Shown in pieces: positions 22,536 through 31,151 of a DNA stretch of 64,000 nucleotides (position 1 is the stretch's first letter; every line of letters starts with the position of its first letter). The position numbers and the translations under genes were made by a program. Below the pieces are notes generated by a model. The model was not told the origin of the DNA. It made no database searches and worked only from the letters and a program-made list of their open reading frames with translations. Where the stretch lies: assembly GCA_965226825.1 (NCBI GenBank), contig CBDDED010000003.1, forward strand, positions 2,728,001-2,792,000, given 5' to 3'. This DNA comes from Io17-Chloro-G2 sp965226825. GTDB taxonomy: Bacteria; Chloroflexota; Dehalococcoidia; Lucifugimonadales; UBA3495.

Positions 22536-24138
22536 CATGTTACCGAAAACTCGGGAGGCGGCCACATGGGGGGAGGCGTCAGCAAGATGGCGAAGCAGGA
22601 ACTTGTGGCAACGATCCGGGACCGATACCAACAGGCATCCAAGAAGGACAAAGGGAGGATTCTCGACGAATTCACCGCGATAACCGGCCACCATCGCAAG
22701 CACGGCATCAGGTTGCTGAGTGAGACCGGCGACAATCAAGGCAAGCAGGTCGTGGGAAGGCGCATCTACGACGAGGCCGTACGCGAAGCGGTCATCGTGG
22801 TCTGGGAGGCTTCCGACCGCATCTGCGGTAAACGGCTCAAGGCGGCGCTGCCCAACCTCGTGGACTCCATGGAGCGGCACGGGCATCTCAGTCTCGATCC
22901 CCTGGTGAGGGAACATCTCCTCTCAGCCAGCGCAGCAACCCTGGACCGGCTGCTCAAACCCATCAGGCCCACCGCAGGCAGTCGGCGGAGGCGCAAGAGA
23001 AGGCCATATATGGGGAGCCAGGTCCCGGTACGCACCTACAACGACTGGAATTGGCCGCCTCCCGGCTTTCTGGAAATCGAGACCTGGTAGCCCACTGCGG
23101 CGGGACTCTATCGGGCTCCTTTATCCACAGCCTGGTAGCCACCGACATCTGCACGGGCTGGACGGAGGCAGTTCCCCTGCCGGCCAGGGAACAGTCCCTG
23201 GTGGTCGAGGGCCTGGAGGCCATCGCCGGGCAGTTGCCTTTCCCGGTCCTCGGGATAGATTCGGACAACGACAGCGTCTTTATCAACCAGACCCTGATCA
23301 AGTACTGTGCCGACCGGGGAATCGAGTTCACCCGCTCCAGGGCTTACCGCAAGAACGACCAGGCATGGATCGAGCAGAAGAACGGTTCCGTAGTCCGCCG
23401 GTTCGCCGGCTATGCCCGCTACTCGGGCCGGATCGCGGGACAGACGATGGTCCACCTGTACCAGGCGGTAAGGTTGCACGTGAATTACTTCCAACCCTCT
23501 TTCAAGCTGCTGGAGAAGATCAGGGACGGTGCCAGGGTCATCAAGCGCTACAGCCCGCCAGCCACGCCCTGTGACCGGCTCATGCAGCATGATGAGACCA
23601 GCGTCGTAGTGAAGAACGAACTGCGCGAATACCGGGCTGGACTGGATCCGGTGGCGCTGTTGCGTTCCATACGGGAGGCACAGTCGGCGATGGCAGCGAT
23701 GTCCTCACCTCAGCCCCAGGGGGGTCCTCTTGGTGAGAGCATTGACCGGTTCCTGGCCTCCCTGCCCAACCTGTGGCAACAGGGGGAAGCCCGGCCCACC
23801 CACCGGGACCAAATGCGCTCGCCTCGCCACTGGCGTACCCGGAAGGATCCCTTCGAAGGCGTTTGGGGCCACATGCTGTTGTGGCTTCAGAACGACCCCG
23901 ACACCAACGCCAAGGATCTGCTGGGAAAATTACGCGAGGCCTATCCGGGCCGGTTCGAAGATGCTCAACTGCGAACGCTGCAGCGCAGGGTGAAGGACTG
24001 GCGTGGCGTCATGGCCAAGGGACTGCTCTATCCAGCGTCCGATGAACCTGCATCGGAACCGAGCGAGAAGGTGGATTTGGTCCTGGTTGGGGTGGGAAAT
24101 AAAGGCTAGAATTTCGGTAACATTTTCTGGTGAGGCAA
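22523..24138 (+). mobile_element. Insertion sequence with rve-type transposase
   Basis: About 1.6 kb bounded by imperfect ~27-bp inverted repeats: TTGCCTCA...ATGTTACCGAAA at the left (22523 on) and its inverse at the right (ends 24138). It carries one broken transposase gene. No clear target duplication is visible. The outer ends separate a hypothetical gene from the zinc-ribbon duplicate. Confidence 0.75.
22566..24109 (+). pseudogene. DDE (rve) transposase broken by a GA duplication
   Basis: The first part (22566-23090) has an N-terminal helical/HTH region and ends ...RPYMGSQVPVRTYNDWNWPP. The second (to 24109) is the catalytic domain: LVAHCGG..., GIDSDNDSVFINQTLIKYC and AWIEQKNGSVVRRFAGYARY. 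The intact junction would read F-L-E-I-D-L-V-A-H-C; at 23079-23084 the sequence has GAGAC instead of GAC, a 2-bp duplication that shifts the frame right at the first catalytic Asp. The other DDE residues (D in DSDND, E in WIEQKNG) are present. The C-terminal part carries RRVKDWRGVMAKGLLY-type sequence. Confidence 0.8.
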
Positions 24139-24189
24139 TACGCCGGCAAAGTTAATTGTCGTTAATCAGGAGCTGATATAAGGAGGAAC

Positions 24190-24483
24190 ATGTCCATAAA
24201 AACCTCTCTGCTGGGACGGTCCAGGCCCAGCGAAAAGCTGACCAGGGAGGATGTCGTCGCCCTCGATAAGGCGACCCTGTCTCCCGAGACGCCGGCGAAG
24301 CCGCCTTGGAAGAATGGTGGTGGTCCGCAACGGATGGTCCCCAAGGACCTGCTGACGTTTCGCTGGAGCCTCGAATGCCCTGGTTGCGGTTTCAAGGTCA
24401 CCGGCGATGGTCAACCTCAGCCCGGGCAACGCCTGGCGAGGTGCGGCCGCTGCAAATTGGTCCTCGTCCTGGGTAGTGGGTGA
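24190..24483 (+). CDS. Small zinc-ribbon protein, copy B
   Basis: A 97-residue near-identical partner of the gene at 4646-4939 (MSIKTSLLGRSRPSEKLTRE..., ECPGCGFKV..., RLARCGRCKLVLVLGSG). It has the same AAGGAGGAAC ribosome-binding site. Most of the differences lie in the N-terminal third. The intact CPGC...CGRC pair suggests one zinc ion. The similarity block covers about 24170-24490 only. It is about 50 bp to the right of the rve-type IS. Confidence 0.75.
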   Translation: MSIKTSLLGRSRPSEKLTREDVVALDKATLSPETPAKPPWKNGGGPQRMVPKDLLTFRWSLECPGCGFKVTGDGQPQPGQRLARCGRCKLVLVLGSG

Positions 24484-24834
24484 TGGTTCAGACAACAACT
24501 GCGCCCTGTTCCCGAGGAAACGGGCGGACAATCCCAAGATCAATCCTCATTAGTCAGTAATCATCGAGCTCCACAGTATCAGGTCGGTCTGGCCCATCGA
24601 CATCCCTATGTGGCACACCAGCATCAGGAGGCTGTCGGACGACGGGGTACCGGCAATATGAGGATTCACAGGCCATCCCTTCGACGACTCAGAGAACGCA
24701 CTTCTTAACTCGGACGTCCAGTACAGGCGGTCTAAAGAGAGAGCACCTGGTAGTCGAAGGCGCCACGGAAAGGAGAAGTCCGCCCGATCGCATCGCTTTC
24801 GAGTGAGTCGGGAACCAGCTTCAAGGAGGCAGAG
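24484..24834. other. No gene recognised
   Basis: No frame with a ribosome-binding site. The last 15 bases are the ribosome-binding site of the next gene. Confidence 0.5.
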
Positions 24835-25578
24835 ATGAACTTTGAGGAAGCATACAAGCAACTCGAAGAGAAATTCAAAGAGAGAGTGGTTGAAGACTAC
24901 AACCAATTGGAGTTCGAAAGCGTGTTCCTGCCCAACGTGGCTCCCAAAGGCCCCGTGGACTACATCCTAATTGCCATGGAGCCTTCCCTGAAGGGTTGGG
25001 CGCAAGACATTCCGGACGCACGAGAGAAGATAACAAAAGGGTTCAGGAACTTCTGCGGCGTCTGGCTCTTGTACTTTTCCATCAGTAAATTTCTGTGTCG
25101 AGACAAAGAAACCTATTACCTCACGGACCTGGCCAAGGGAGCCATGGAGACGAACTCAAAAGGCGCCGGGAGCAAGGACAAATACAATGAGTGGTTTCCC
25201 CTTTTGGAAGAAGAGCTCGCCCTTGTGGCCAAGCCTAACGCGAGAGTCATATCAATCGAAAGCAAGGTAGGCGGGTTTCTTTCGGAGAAATGTCTCGACG
25301 GACACGTCGGCACAATACCTCATTACTCCGGTGCTGGTGCCGGATACCGGGGCAGGGAGATCACGGGCAGGGAGAAAGAGTTCAAAAAATTCGCAGCGAG
25401 CTTGGTAAGCGTCCCAAGTTATTCACACAAGCCGTACCAATCTTGCGAGACCGACCACGTTCCCATCATGGTCACCCCTACAGCCTCACAGAAAAAGTTG
25501 CTTTTCGACTCCAACGTTCGGTTCAAGCGCATCCTAAACCAGGAGAAGTTGGGATGGCGACGCTGGCAGCAGAAGTGA
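24835..25578 (+). CDS. Hypothetical protein, possibly uracil-DNA-glycosylase-like fold
   Basis: A 247-residue protein with a strong ribosome-binding site (AAGGAGG seven bases before the ATG). It contains GPVDYILIAMEPSLKGWA (about 40-58), FCGVWLLYFSISKFLCRD, YYLTDLAKGAM and later VGTIPHYSGAGAGY. A strand ending in ...I-A-M-E-P-S, a second strand ending in ...Y-L-T-D-L and a strand R-V-I-S-I-E-S-K-V are arranged as in the uracil-DNA-glycosylase-like superfamily. The usual active-site motif is not obvious, so this is a weak guess. It stands alone among accessory genes. Confidence 0.6.
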   Translation: MNFEEAYKQLEEKFKERVVEDYNQLEFESVFLPNVAPKGPVDYILIAMEPSLKGWAQDIPDAREKITKGFRNFCGVWLLYFSISKFLCRDKETYYLTDLAKGAMETNSKGAGSKDKYNEWFPLLEEELALVAKPNARVISIESKVGGFLSEKCLDGHVGTIPHYSGAGAGYRGREITGREKEFKKFAASLVSVPSYSHKPYQSCETDHVPIMVTPTASQKKLLFDSNVRFKRILNQEKLGWRRWQQK

Positions 25579-26095
25579 CTCGCCCGCTGCAGGCTGCGGA
25601 CCACTGAGAACCCCGTTCCTCAGAAAGCCAAAGGACGCCCCCTTCTCAACGCACAGGCCTGGCTCAAGTGGGGACGGATTAACGGCTATCTGAAGCAGTA
25701 GGGGGCGAACCAATCGGCAACCCCCATCCCATCGCGTCCCCGGGGACACATACCCGACACCTGTGGAAAACCCACAGGCCGCGGAAATCCGTTTAAGCAC
25801 GGGACACTGGACCGAGACCTCTACAATACAACCAGGCTCAGCTGACACGGACGGTTCTTGCTACCAGCATCTACACCCCTCTGCAAAACCGGCCCGTTTC
25901 AGAGATGTGACGTGAGACCAGACCCAGGTCACCGGACAAAGACAGACGGTTCCGCCAGGTGGCACATTCAGAACTCACGCAGAGATGGACGGTTTCATAG
26001 AGGCCGAGCGCAAGTCGGGGAAACGGGAAGCCAGCCTTTTCCGGGCTCACCGGCCGCCGAGTACCGGGCTTAAAATCTCTCCTCAGGAGAAACAA
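25579..26095. other. No gene recognised
   Basis: Only overlapping short frames; AGGAG at the right end serves the next gene. Confidence 0.5.
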
Positions 26096-26902
26096 ATGCC
26101 CCAGACCTACGTGCTCTACCATGACCACTGCCCCGACGGGTTCGGCGCCGCCTGGGCGTTCCACCGGACCCTGGGATGCCAGGAGTGCGGACAGCCCACC
26201 ACATACCTCCCACAATCATACGGAGACCCCATGCCCTGGATGGAACCTGGCAGCAGGCTCTTCATCCTGGACTTCTCCTACCCCAGGGAGACCATCCTGG
26301 AACTCCAGCGCACCCATGAGAGCGTAATTCTCCTGGACCACCACAAGACCGCAGCGGAAGAACTCCAGGGCGTCCCCCACTGCCACATCGACCAGAGCCA
26401 TTCCGGGGCCTACCTTGCCTGGCAGTACGCCAACCCCGCGGAGAAGCCCCCAGGGCTCATCCTATACGTCCAGGACAGGGACCTCTGGGAGTGGAAGCTT
26501 CCCAATTCCCGGGAAGTCTCCGAGGCCATCGCCTCGTACCCCAACACCTTTGCGGCCTGGGACAGCTTTGACGTTGGCGCCCTGGCCCGAGAGGGCACGG
26601 GGATTCTCAGGTACATGAGGACCCAGGTGAATAAGCTAGTTAGCATGGCCAGCAGGCAGACCGTCGGAGGACGGCCGGACATCCCCGTGGTGAACACATC
26701 CCTCATGGTCTCAGAGGCCTGTGAAGCCCTCCTGAACAAATACCCCGACGCCCCGTTCGCCGCCGCCTACTCCCAGACGGGCGGAGAGACACGCTGGAGT
26801 CTCAGGAGCCGGAACACGGAGGACACCGACGTCTCCCAGATCGCCAAAGAGTTCCGTGGGGGCGGGCACAAGAATGCAGCCGGCTTCGTCGAGAAAACCT
26901 GA
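26096..26902 (+). CDS. DHH-family phosphoesterase
   Basis: A 268-residue protein. The N-terminal DHH domain shows YHDHCPDGFGAAWAF (motif I), FILDFSYPRE (motif II) and VILLDHHKTAAEEL (the DHH box). A C-terminal DHHA1-like domain ends FRGGGHKNAAGF, the substrate-binding GGGH motif. These two-domain enzymes hydrolyse phosphodiester bonds in short RNA or cyclic dinucleotides (NrnA/GdpP types), using two manganese ions. The ATG at 26096 follows AGGAGAAACAA; the in-frame upstream codons are rejected. The odd position among mobile remnants suggests it may be cargo, perhaps degrading a nucleotide messenger, but that is inference. Confidence 0.8.
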   Translation: MPQTYVLYHDHCPDGFGAAWAFHRTLGCQECGQPTTYLPQSYGDPMPWMEPGSRLFILDFSYPRETILELQRTHESVILLDHHKTAAEELQGVPHCHIDQSHSGAYLAWQYANPAEKPPGLILYVQDRDLWEWKLPNSREVSEAIASYPNTFAAWDSFDVGALAREGTGILRYMRTQVNKLVSMASRQTVGGRPDIPVVNTSLMVSEACEALLNKYPDAPFAAAYSQTGGETRWSLRSRNTEDTDVSQIAKEFRGGGHKNAAGFVEKT

Positions 26903-26919
26903 CACACCCGGGCTAGGTG

Positions 26920-27210
26920 AGGTGGACCCGGTTAGTTGGACAGAAGGCGAAGCTTAAGGGGATGTCCATTCGACGGATGGCAAGGGAATTGGGAATTCAT
27001 AGAGACACGGTCAGGAGATATATTGACGCTGAGAGTCCACCGACCCGTCGGTTCCCGGTCGCATCCACGGTGTAGCCATCTGATACCATCGCAGACCAAA
27101 CGGGTGACATTTCTGCCGAACAGTTAGACGGGCATTTATGCTGAACAGCGACCGCCACAAGTCAGGCAGTCAATCCGTCCAGGTGGTCCACTTTACCTCC
27201 GCCTTTTACA
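26920..27210 (+). mobile_element. IS21 deletion remnant with IstA start and end repeats, copy 1
   Basis: GAGGTGGACCCGGTTAGTTG at about 26920 looks like an IS3-type end. From 26962 a short frame reads MSIRRMARELGIHRDTVRRY, then IDAESPPTRRFPVASTV: the IstA helix-turn-helix, stopping at 27076. From 27077 to about 27210 come short repeats of GTGACATTT-TGC-GAACA type, typical of multiple repeats at IS21 ends. This block is repeated at 29526-29660, with the same junction. Confidence 0.6.
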
Positions 27211-27299
27211 TTCGATGCGGCGGTTGCTGCAGGTCCATAAAGGGTGGGAGGCTCGCACCTCCTGGCCGAGTCTTTCCGGTCGGGGAGCCAAGCTACAGC

Positions 27300-28508
27300 T
27301 TATTCAACGCACTTCCCTCCGGTCCCACCAGTCAGAAATTCGGCCCATGTCTCCATCAATCCCCGGCGCATTTCAAACAGGTGGCGTCTGGCGAAAACCG
27401 CTGCGGTCAAATTGCCCAGGGTATGGGCCAGAGCGTGCTCAACCACGGTCAACGGGATATCGGTGCACTCCATACACCAGGCCGCGAAGCTGCTGCGGAA
27501 GCCGTGGGGAACGCAGTGTATGCCAAGCCGCCGGAGCAAGGCGAGGTGGGTCACGTTGGACAACGGCTTCCCGGAGCGACTGGCGGGGAACACCAATCCG
27601 CTGCCCTGTCCGTCCAGGACCCGCGCCTCAAGCAGGATGTCCAAGGCGCGGGCAGCAAGCGGGACGCGATGCTCCCGGCGGGCCATCATGCGGGACGCCG
27701 GTAGGGTCCAAGTCTCGGACTCCCAATCAATCTCGGGCCAGGTGGCCAGCCTAACTTCGCTGGACCGGGCAGCCGTGAGAACCAGGAATTCCAAGGAAAG
27801 CCGGGTGCTTAGAACGGCGGTCGACTCCCGGACTTGCTCCAGGGCCGCCGGAACATCCGCGTAGTACAGAGATGTGTGGTGGGTCCTTACCCGGGGCAAC
27901 CGGGGCAGGACCCTGGCGGCGGCCCTGCCGGCAGGATTGTCGAGCCTCCAGCCCTGGGCGATGGCCCAGTCAAAGACGGTTTCCAGTCGTTGCCGGACCC
28001 GCCTGGCAGTCTCGGGCTTGCTGGTCCATATGGGGGTGAGGACCGTGAGCACATCGCTGCTTTTGATCTCGTCCAAATGCTTGGAACCGATCACGGGATA
28101 AGCATATGTGGCCAGAGTACTCTTCCATTGGGCAGCGTGCTTGGAGTTGCTCCACGTCGGGCGGCGCATCTCGATTACCTGCTCTGCAGCCTGGGCAAAC
28201 GTCGGCATGGCGGGCCTGCGCCATTCCCCGGCGGACTGTCGTTTCTTGTCCAGTGGGTCTCGGCCCTGTCGGATAGCTCGTTGGTTGGCGCCAGCCAATT
28301 CCCTGGCTTCGGCCAAAGACACTGCGGGGTAGCCGCCCAAGCCGAAGTTGCTGCGCTTGCCACCGATGGTGACGCGCTGTACCCAGCGTTTGGCCCCGGA
28401 GGGTTCAACCTTCAAATTCAGGCCGTTGCCGTCGGCATACATGCCGGGGGATGTGACAGTCCGCACCATCTCTGCCGACAGGGCTTGATGTTTCCTTTTT
28501 TCGGTCAT
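27300..28508 (-). CDS. P4-type tyrosine integrase with Phe at the catalytic Tyr position
   Basis: A 402-residue integrase of the P4/DUF4102 type. The N-terminal arm-binding domain contains GMYADGNGLNLKVEPSGAKR and NFGLGGYPAVSLAEARELA, followed by a core-binding domain and the catalytic domain. Catalytic residues: Arg in AARSSEVRLATW, the H-G-F-R box and the His of VVEHALAH. In the last motif, where the family has A-Y-x-R-x-x-x-x-E-x-R-R, this protein reads AVFARRHLFEMRR: the Tyr is Phe (TTC for TAC). If so, the enzyme cannot cut DNA. The start ATG 28508 gives the usual N-terminus; ATG 28532 is an alternative, next to the inverted repeat GTATAC...GTATAC. Confidence 0.75.
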   Translation of the reverse strand: MTEKRKHQALSAEMVRTVTSPGMYADGNGLNLKVEPSGAKRWVQRVTIGGKRSNFGLGGYPAVSLAEARELAGANQRAIRQGRDPLDKKRQSAGEWRRPAMPTFAQAAEQVIEMRRPTWSNSKHAAQWKSTLATYAYPVIGSKHLDEIKSSDVLTVLTPIWTSKPETARRVRQRLETVFDWAIAQGWRLDNPAGRAAARVLPRLPRVRTHHTSLYYADVPAALEQVRESTAVLSTRLSLEFLVLTAARSSEVRLATWPEIDWESETWTLPASRMMARREHRVPLAARALDILLEARVLDGQGSGLVFPASRSGKPLSNVTHLALLRRLGIHCVPHGFRSSFAAWCMECTDIPLTVVEHALAHTLGNLTAAVFARRHLFEMRRGLMETWAEFLTGGTGGKCVE

Positions 28509-29238
28509 CCGGCACCCCCAATCGTATACCATAACGTATACCTATATCTGTCGGAATATACCGGATTACCCCGGCTCTTACAAGCCGTCAAAAGGGTTAA
28601 TTGGGACTAGAGCAAATACGTAAAAGAGGAGACGTGGGGAATTATTGAGACTGTGGCAAGGATATATTTGGCGGAGCATGCGGGGTTTGAAGCAATGATT
28701 ATCGATTTATTACATGGACAAACTTTTCCATTGTCTGCCGACTTGTAAGGTACGAAGGTGAGTTACCGGAGTACCACGATAATCGACAGCTCGAGATTTA
28801 GCTGGGTCACGACGGACCAATCTCATCAGACTGCTCATCAACCTAAAAGGGGGAAGTATCATACAATTCTCCGACCTGAACGAAGTAAAACTCCGCGCCG
28901 CGTGGCCGGACGAGGCCCGGGACTTCCACCCCCAGATGGCCCAGAACTTGAACCGGCTCTCGCAAGCCGCTCCCAACAGCCCATCAAAGAACCGGAATGT
29001 GCCCGGGAACCGACCCCGTTAGTCCACAGAGGCGAATTCCAGCCGGTTTCGACCTCAAGCCAACCACACACAAGACCTCATCACCACAAAACACGCCTGC
29101 TGCGCGTATCAATAACGCCGGCGCCACAAGACTCTCAGTAGAACTCCGGGACCGTTTGCTTCCCAAGGTCTCCGGCCCAGTATTTTACGTCAACCATCTT
29201 TGCCGGGATTCGGTCGATTATTCTTGCCGGTTCACTTC
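28509..29238. other. Mostly gene-free; one small frame without a normal start
   Basis: At 28858-29022 a frame with good composition (IIQFSDLNEVKLRAAWPDEA, then RDFHPQMAQNLNRLSQAAPN) follows GGGGGAAG but begins with ATC/ATA, not a normal start codon. It may be a small gene with a mutated start. Nothing else convincing is seen. Confidence 0.4.
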
Positions 29239-29438
29239 CTAGTCCTGACCCCGCTGTTGAGCCACTCCTGTCCTGTAGCTGGGCACTTCGAATTTCAGGA
29301 TGACCGAGTGGTGGACCACCCGGTCGATGGCCGCCGCAGTGGCAATGGGGTTGGCGAAGATATGCTCCCACTGGGAGAAGACGAGGTCGGACGTGGTGCC
29401 GAGGGAGCGACGCTCGTAGCGTTCGGCGATGAGCGTGA
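29239..29438 (-). pseudogene. IS21-family IstB C-terminal fragment
   Basis: The minus frame reads LTLIAERYERRSLGTTSDLV, then FSQWEHIFANPIATAAAIDR and VVHHSVILKFEVPSYR. This is the C-terminal part of the IstB AAA+ helper ATPase (S-Q/W-x-x-W-x-x-I/F-F, then A-I-x-D-R-x-x-H-H). The Walker A and B parts are missing. It joins an oppositely oriented IstA piece at about 29439. Confidence 0.8.
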
Positions 29439-29439
29439 G

Positions 29440-29550
29440 TTGGGAATCCACAGTGGCACCGTCAAAAAATACCTGAATGCCGAAGGTCCACCAACACGAC
29501 AATCCCGTATGGTTGCTGCCACGTCGTCATCTGATACCATTGAGGCCTAA
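29440..29550 (+). pseudogene. IS21-family IstA helix-turn-helix fragment
   Basis: The plus frame reads LGIHSGTVKKYLNAEGPPTR, matching the remnant at 26962 (GIHRDTVRRYIDAESPPTR). It is fused head-on to the IstB fragment and continues into the repeat block. Confidence 0.65.
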
Positions 29551-29660
29551 CCGAGTGACATTTATGCTGAACACTTAACCGGACATTTATCCTGAACAGC
29601 GACAGCCCCAAGTCAGGCAATCAATCCGTCCAGGTGGTCCACTTTAGCTCCGCCTTTTGC
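29526..29660 (+). repeat. IS21 end-repeat block, copy 2
   Basis: Strongly similar to 27077-27210, from CATCTGATACCAT to CCAGGTGGTCCACTTTA. It contains GTGACATTTATGCTGAACA and GGACATTTATCCTGAACAG as internal repeats. Confidence 0.75.
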
Positions 29661-29845
29661 ACATAGAAAAGATAGAGGGCAACGACTTCAACCTGAACAT
29701 CAGTCGCTATGTTGACACGGCCGAACCCTTGGAGGTGACGCCGGTAGAGGAGGCACTGGCCCAATTGTGGGAGGCGGAGCGGCGGCGGGACGAGCCGATG
29801 GCCGGGATGGATGGACTGCTGGCGGAGATGGGTCATGCGCGGTAA
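29657..29845 (+). pseudogene. C-terminal fragment of a type I restriction methylase subunit (HsdM)
   Basis: The frame reads KIEGNDFNLNISRYVDTAEP, then VEEALAQLWEAERRRDEPMA. N-D-F-N-L-N-I-S-R-Y-V-D is the conserved end of N6-adenine HsdM proteins. The methylase motifs (including NPPF/Y) are absent. It is fused at 29657 to the IS21 block, so an insertion probably destroyed the gene. Confidence 0.75.
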
Positions 29846-29853
29846 TATATGAC

Positions 29854-29869
29854 CATAGACATGACTATG
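29854..29869. promoter_or_regulatory. Candidate operator of the toxin-antitoxin pair
   Basis: CATAG (29854-29858) and CTATG (29865-29869) form an inverted repeat with a 6-nt spacer, about 40 bp before the antitoxin ATG. Phd/YefM-type antitoxins autoregulate from such palindromes. Confidence 0.4.
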
Positions 29870-29907
29870 TACTGATACCGCCGCAAATAACCGTGAGGGG
29901 CAGCAAA

Positions 29908-30189
29908 ATGACGGCCGCAATGAACAGACCCAACGTACCAAGGACAATGAAGGCATCCGAGTTCAAGGCCAAATGCCTGAAGCTCATGGATGAGGTGGCC
30001 GTGACCGGAGAGGAGATCGTCATCACCAAGAACGGCCGTCCGACGGCCAGGTTGGTCCCCTACCGGGAAAAACCCAAGACGCTCTTCGGCATAGACCGGG
30101 GCAAATTGGAAATTCTTGGCGACATCATTTCCCCGATAGATGTTGAGTGGGAAGCCGAGTCAAATCCTGACCGGGTACTCAATCCATGA
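29908..30189 (+). CDS. Phd/YefM-type antitoxin
   Basis: A 93-residue antitoxin. MKASEFKAKCLKLMDEVAVT, then GEEIVITKNGRPTARLVPYR is the Phd/YefM DNA-binding domain (M-x-A-x-E-F-x-x-x-x-x-x-L-x-x-V...I-T-K-N-G-x-P-x-A-x-L). The acidic C-terminal tail (SPIDVEWEAESNPDRVLNP) should wrap the toxin. ATG at 29908 follows GAGGGG at good spacing. The last codons overlap the toxin start (ATGA at 30186-30189), so the pair is translationally coupled. It is expected to repress its own promoter. The module stabilises this mobile region or acts in stress/defence. Confidence 0.85.
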   Translation: MTAAMNRPNVPRTMKASEFKAKCLKLMDEVAVTGEEIVITKNGRPTARLVPYREKPKTLFGIDRGKLEILGDIISPIDVEWEAESNPDRVLNP

Positions 30190-30584
30190 TTCTGCTGGAC
30201 ACGCATGCGGCCCTTTGGCTGAGGTCCGGTGACGACAGGCTGGGACAGGTCGCCCGCGCCGAAATCCAGCAGGCCTGGGAATCCGATGAGGTTGCGCTCT
30301 CCGCCATTTCATTTTGGGAAATGGCAATGCTACTGGACAAAGGGCGCATAGGTTACCCGGAAGACATAGTCCGTTGGCGACGGGAGCAACTGGACCAGGG
30401 CCTCATCGAGATTCCCGTCGATGGCGAGATAGGCATCCGAGCCGCCAGCCTGCCGGACTTCCACGCCGACCCCGCCGACCGAATCATCGTCGCCACGGCC
30501 TTAGGTGGCCACCGGCTGGCTACGGCGGATACGCGAATCCTCGCTTGGAGCGGCATCCTGGATCGGTTGGACGCAAGGGAGTAA
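30186..30584 (+). CDS. vapC: PIN-domain toxin (VapC-like)
   Basis: A 132-residue PIN-domain ribonuclease. The acidic active-site residues are visible: Asp5 (MILLDTHAALW), Glu45 (ISFWEMAML), Asp98 (HADPADRIIVATA) and Asp115 (LATADTRIL). VapC toxins cleave tRNA or rRNA and are neutralised by the co-encoded antitoxin. Its ATG overlaps the antitoxin stop by four bases. Length and motifs are normal for the family, so it is probably active. Confidence 0.85.
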   Translation: MILLDTHAALWLRSGDDRLGQVARAEIQQAWESDEVALSAISFWEMAMLLDKGRIGYPEDIVRWRREQLDQGLIEIPVDGEIGIRAASLPDFHADPADRIIVATALGGHRLATADTRILAWSGILDRLDARE

Positions 30585-30607
30585 GAGGAGCAAGGGTGGA
30601 GTGGGAA

Positions 30608-30830
30608 ATGTCGAAGGGACGAAGGAAGCACAGCCCGGCCTTCAAGGCCAAAGTGGCCCCCTGCCTTCGCGGGGGCAGTTTCTCGAGGCGGTAAAGGGCC
30701 AGGGGACGATAGCCCAACTGGCCGCCCGGTACGCAGTTCACCCCGGCCAGATGTAGGGTCGGAAGACTGTCCTCACCGAAGGAGCATCCGGCACCACCGG
30801 CAACGGCCTGGGACAGAAGTCCAGAAATGC
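30608..30830 (+). pseudogene. IS3-family OrfA remnant with inserted hairpin
   Basis: It starts MSKGRRKHSPAFKAKVA, then after a frame break EAVKGQGTIAQLAARYAVHP and later KTVLTEGASG: the helix-turn-helix OrfA of IS3 elements. Between the two parts (about 30656-30682) lies a GC-rich hairpin, CCCCCTGCCTTCGCGGGGGC, not part of OrfA. OrfB is absent. Confidence 0.7.
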
Positions 30831-31151
30831 CTCCGGCCTGATGGCTTGTTGTCCTTAGGATCGATACGATCAAGCAAGCAACGCCAAGTGCAACGTGCCG
30901 GGTCGTGCGGGCGGCAATAACTGGGATCTTGGCGAGGCCGAAGAGTATAATGTGATCGAACAAAGAAGATTTCCAACCTTGGAAAAAGCGATGTCATCCT
31001 GCGCAAGACTTTTGCTTGGCTGGCGAAGTCATTAGCTGAGGATGGTATCTTTGCTATTGAGTAAACCGGTAGGTAGGCCTTATTGGGCAGGCCTTGGCAA
31101 GCATCGCGGTATCTCGAATAGGCTTCTCTTAAACACTGGTTGAGGATTGGG
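30831..31151. other. No gene recognised
   Basis: Short frames only. The integrase ribosome-binding site (GAGG) lies at the right edge. Confidence 0.5.

Noticed and set aside
27834..28610. 258-codon plus-strand ORF
   Set aside because: It is antisense to the P4-type integrase.
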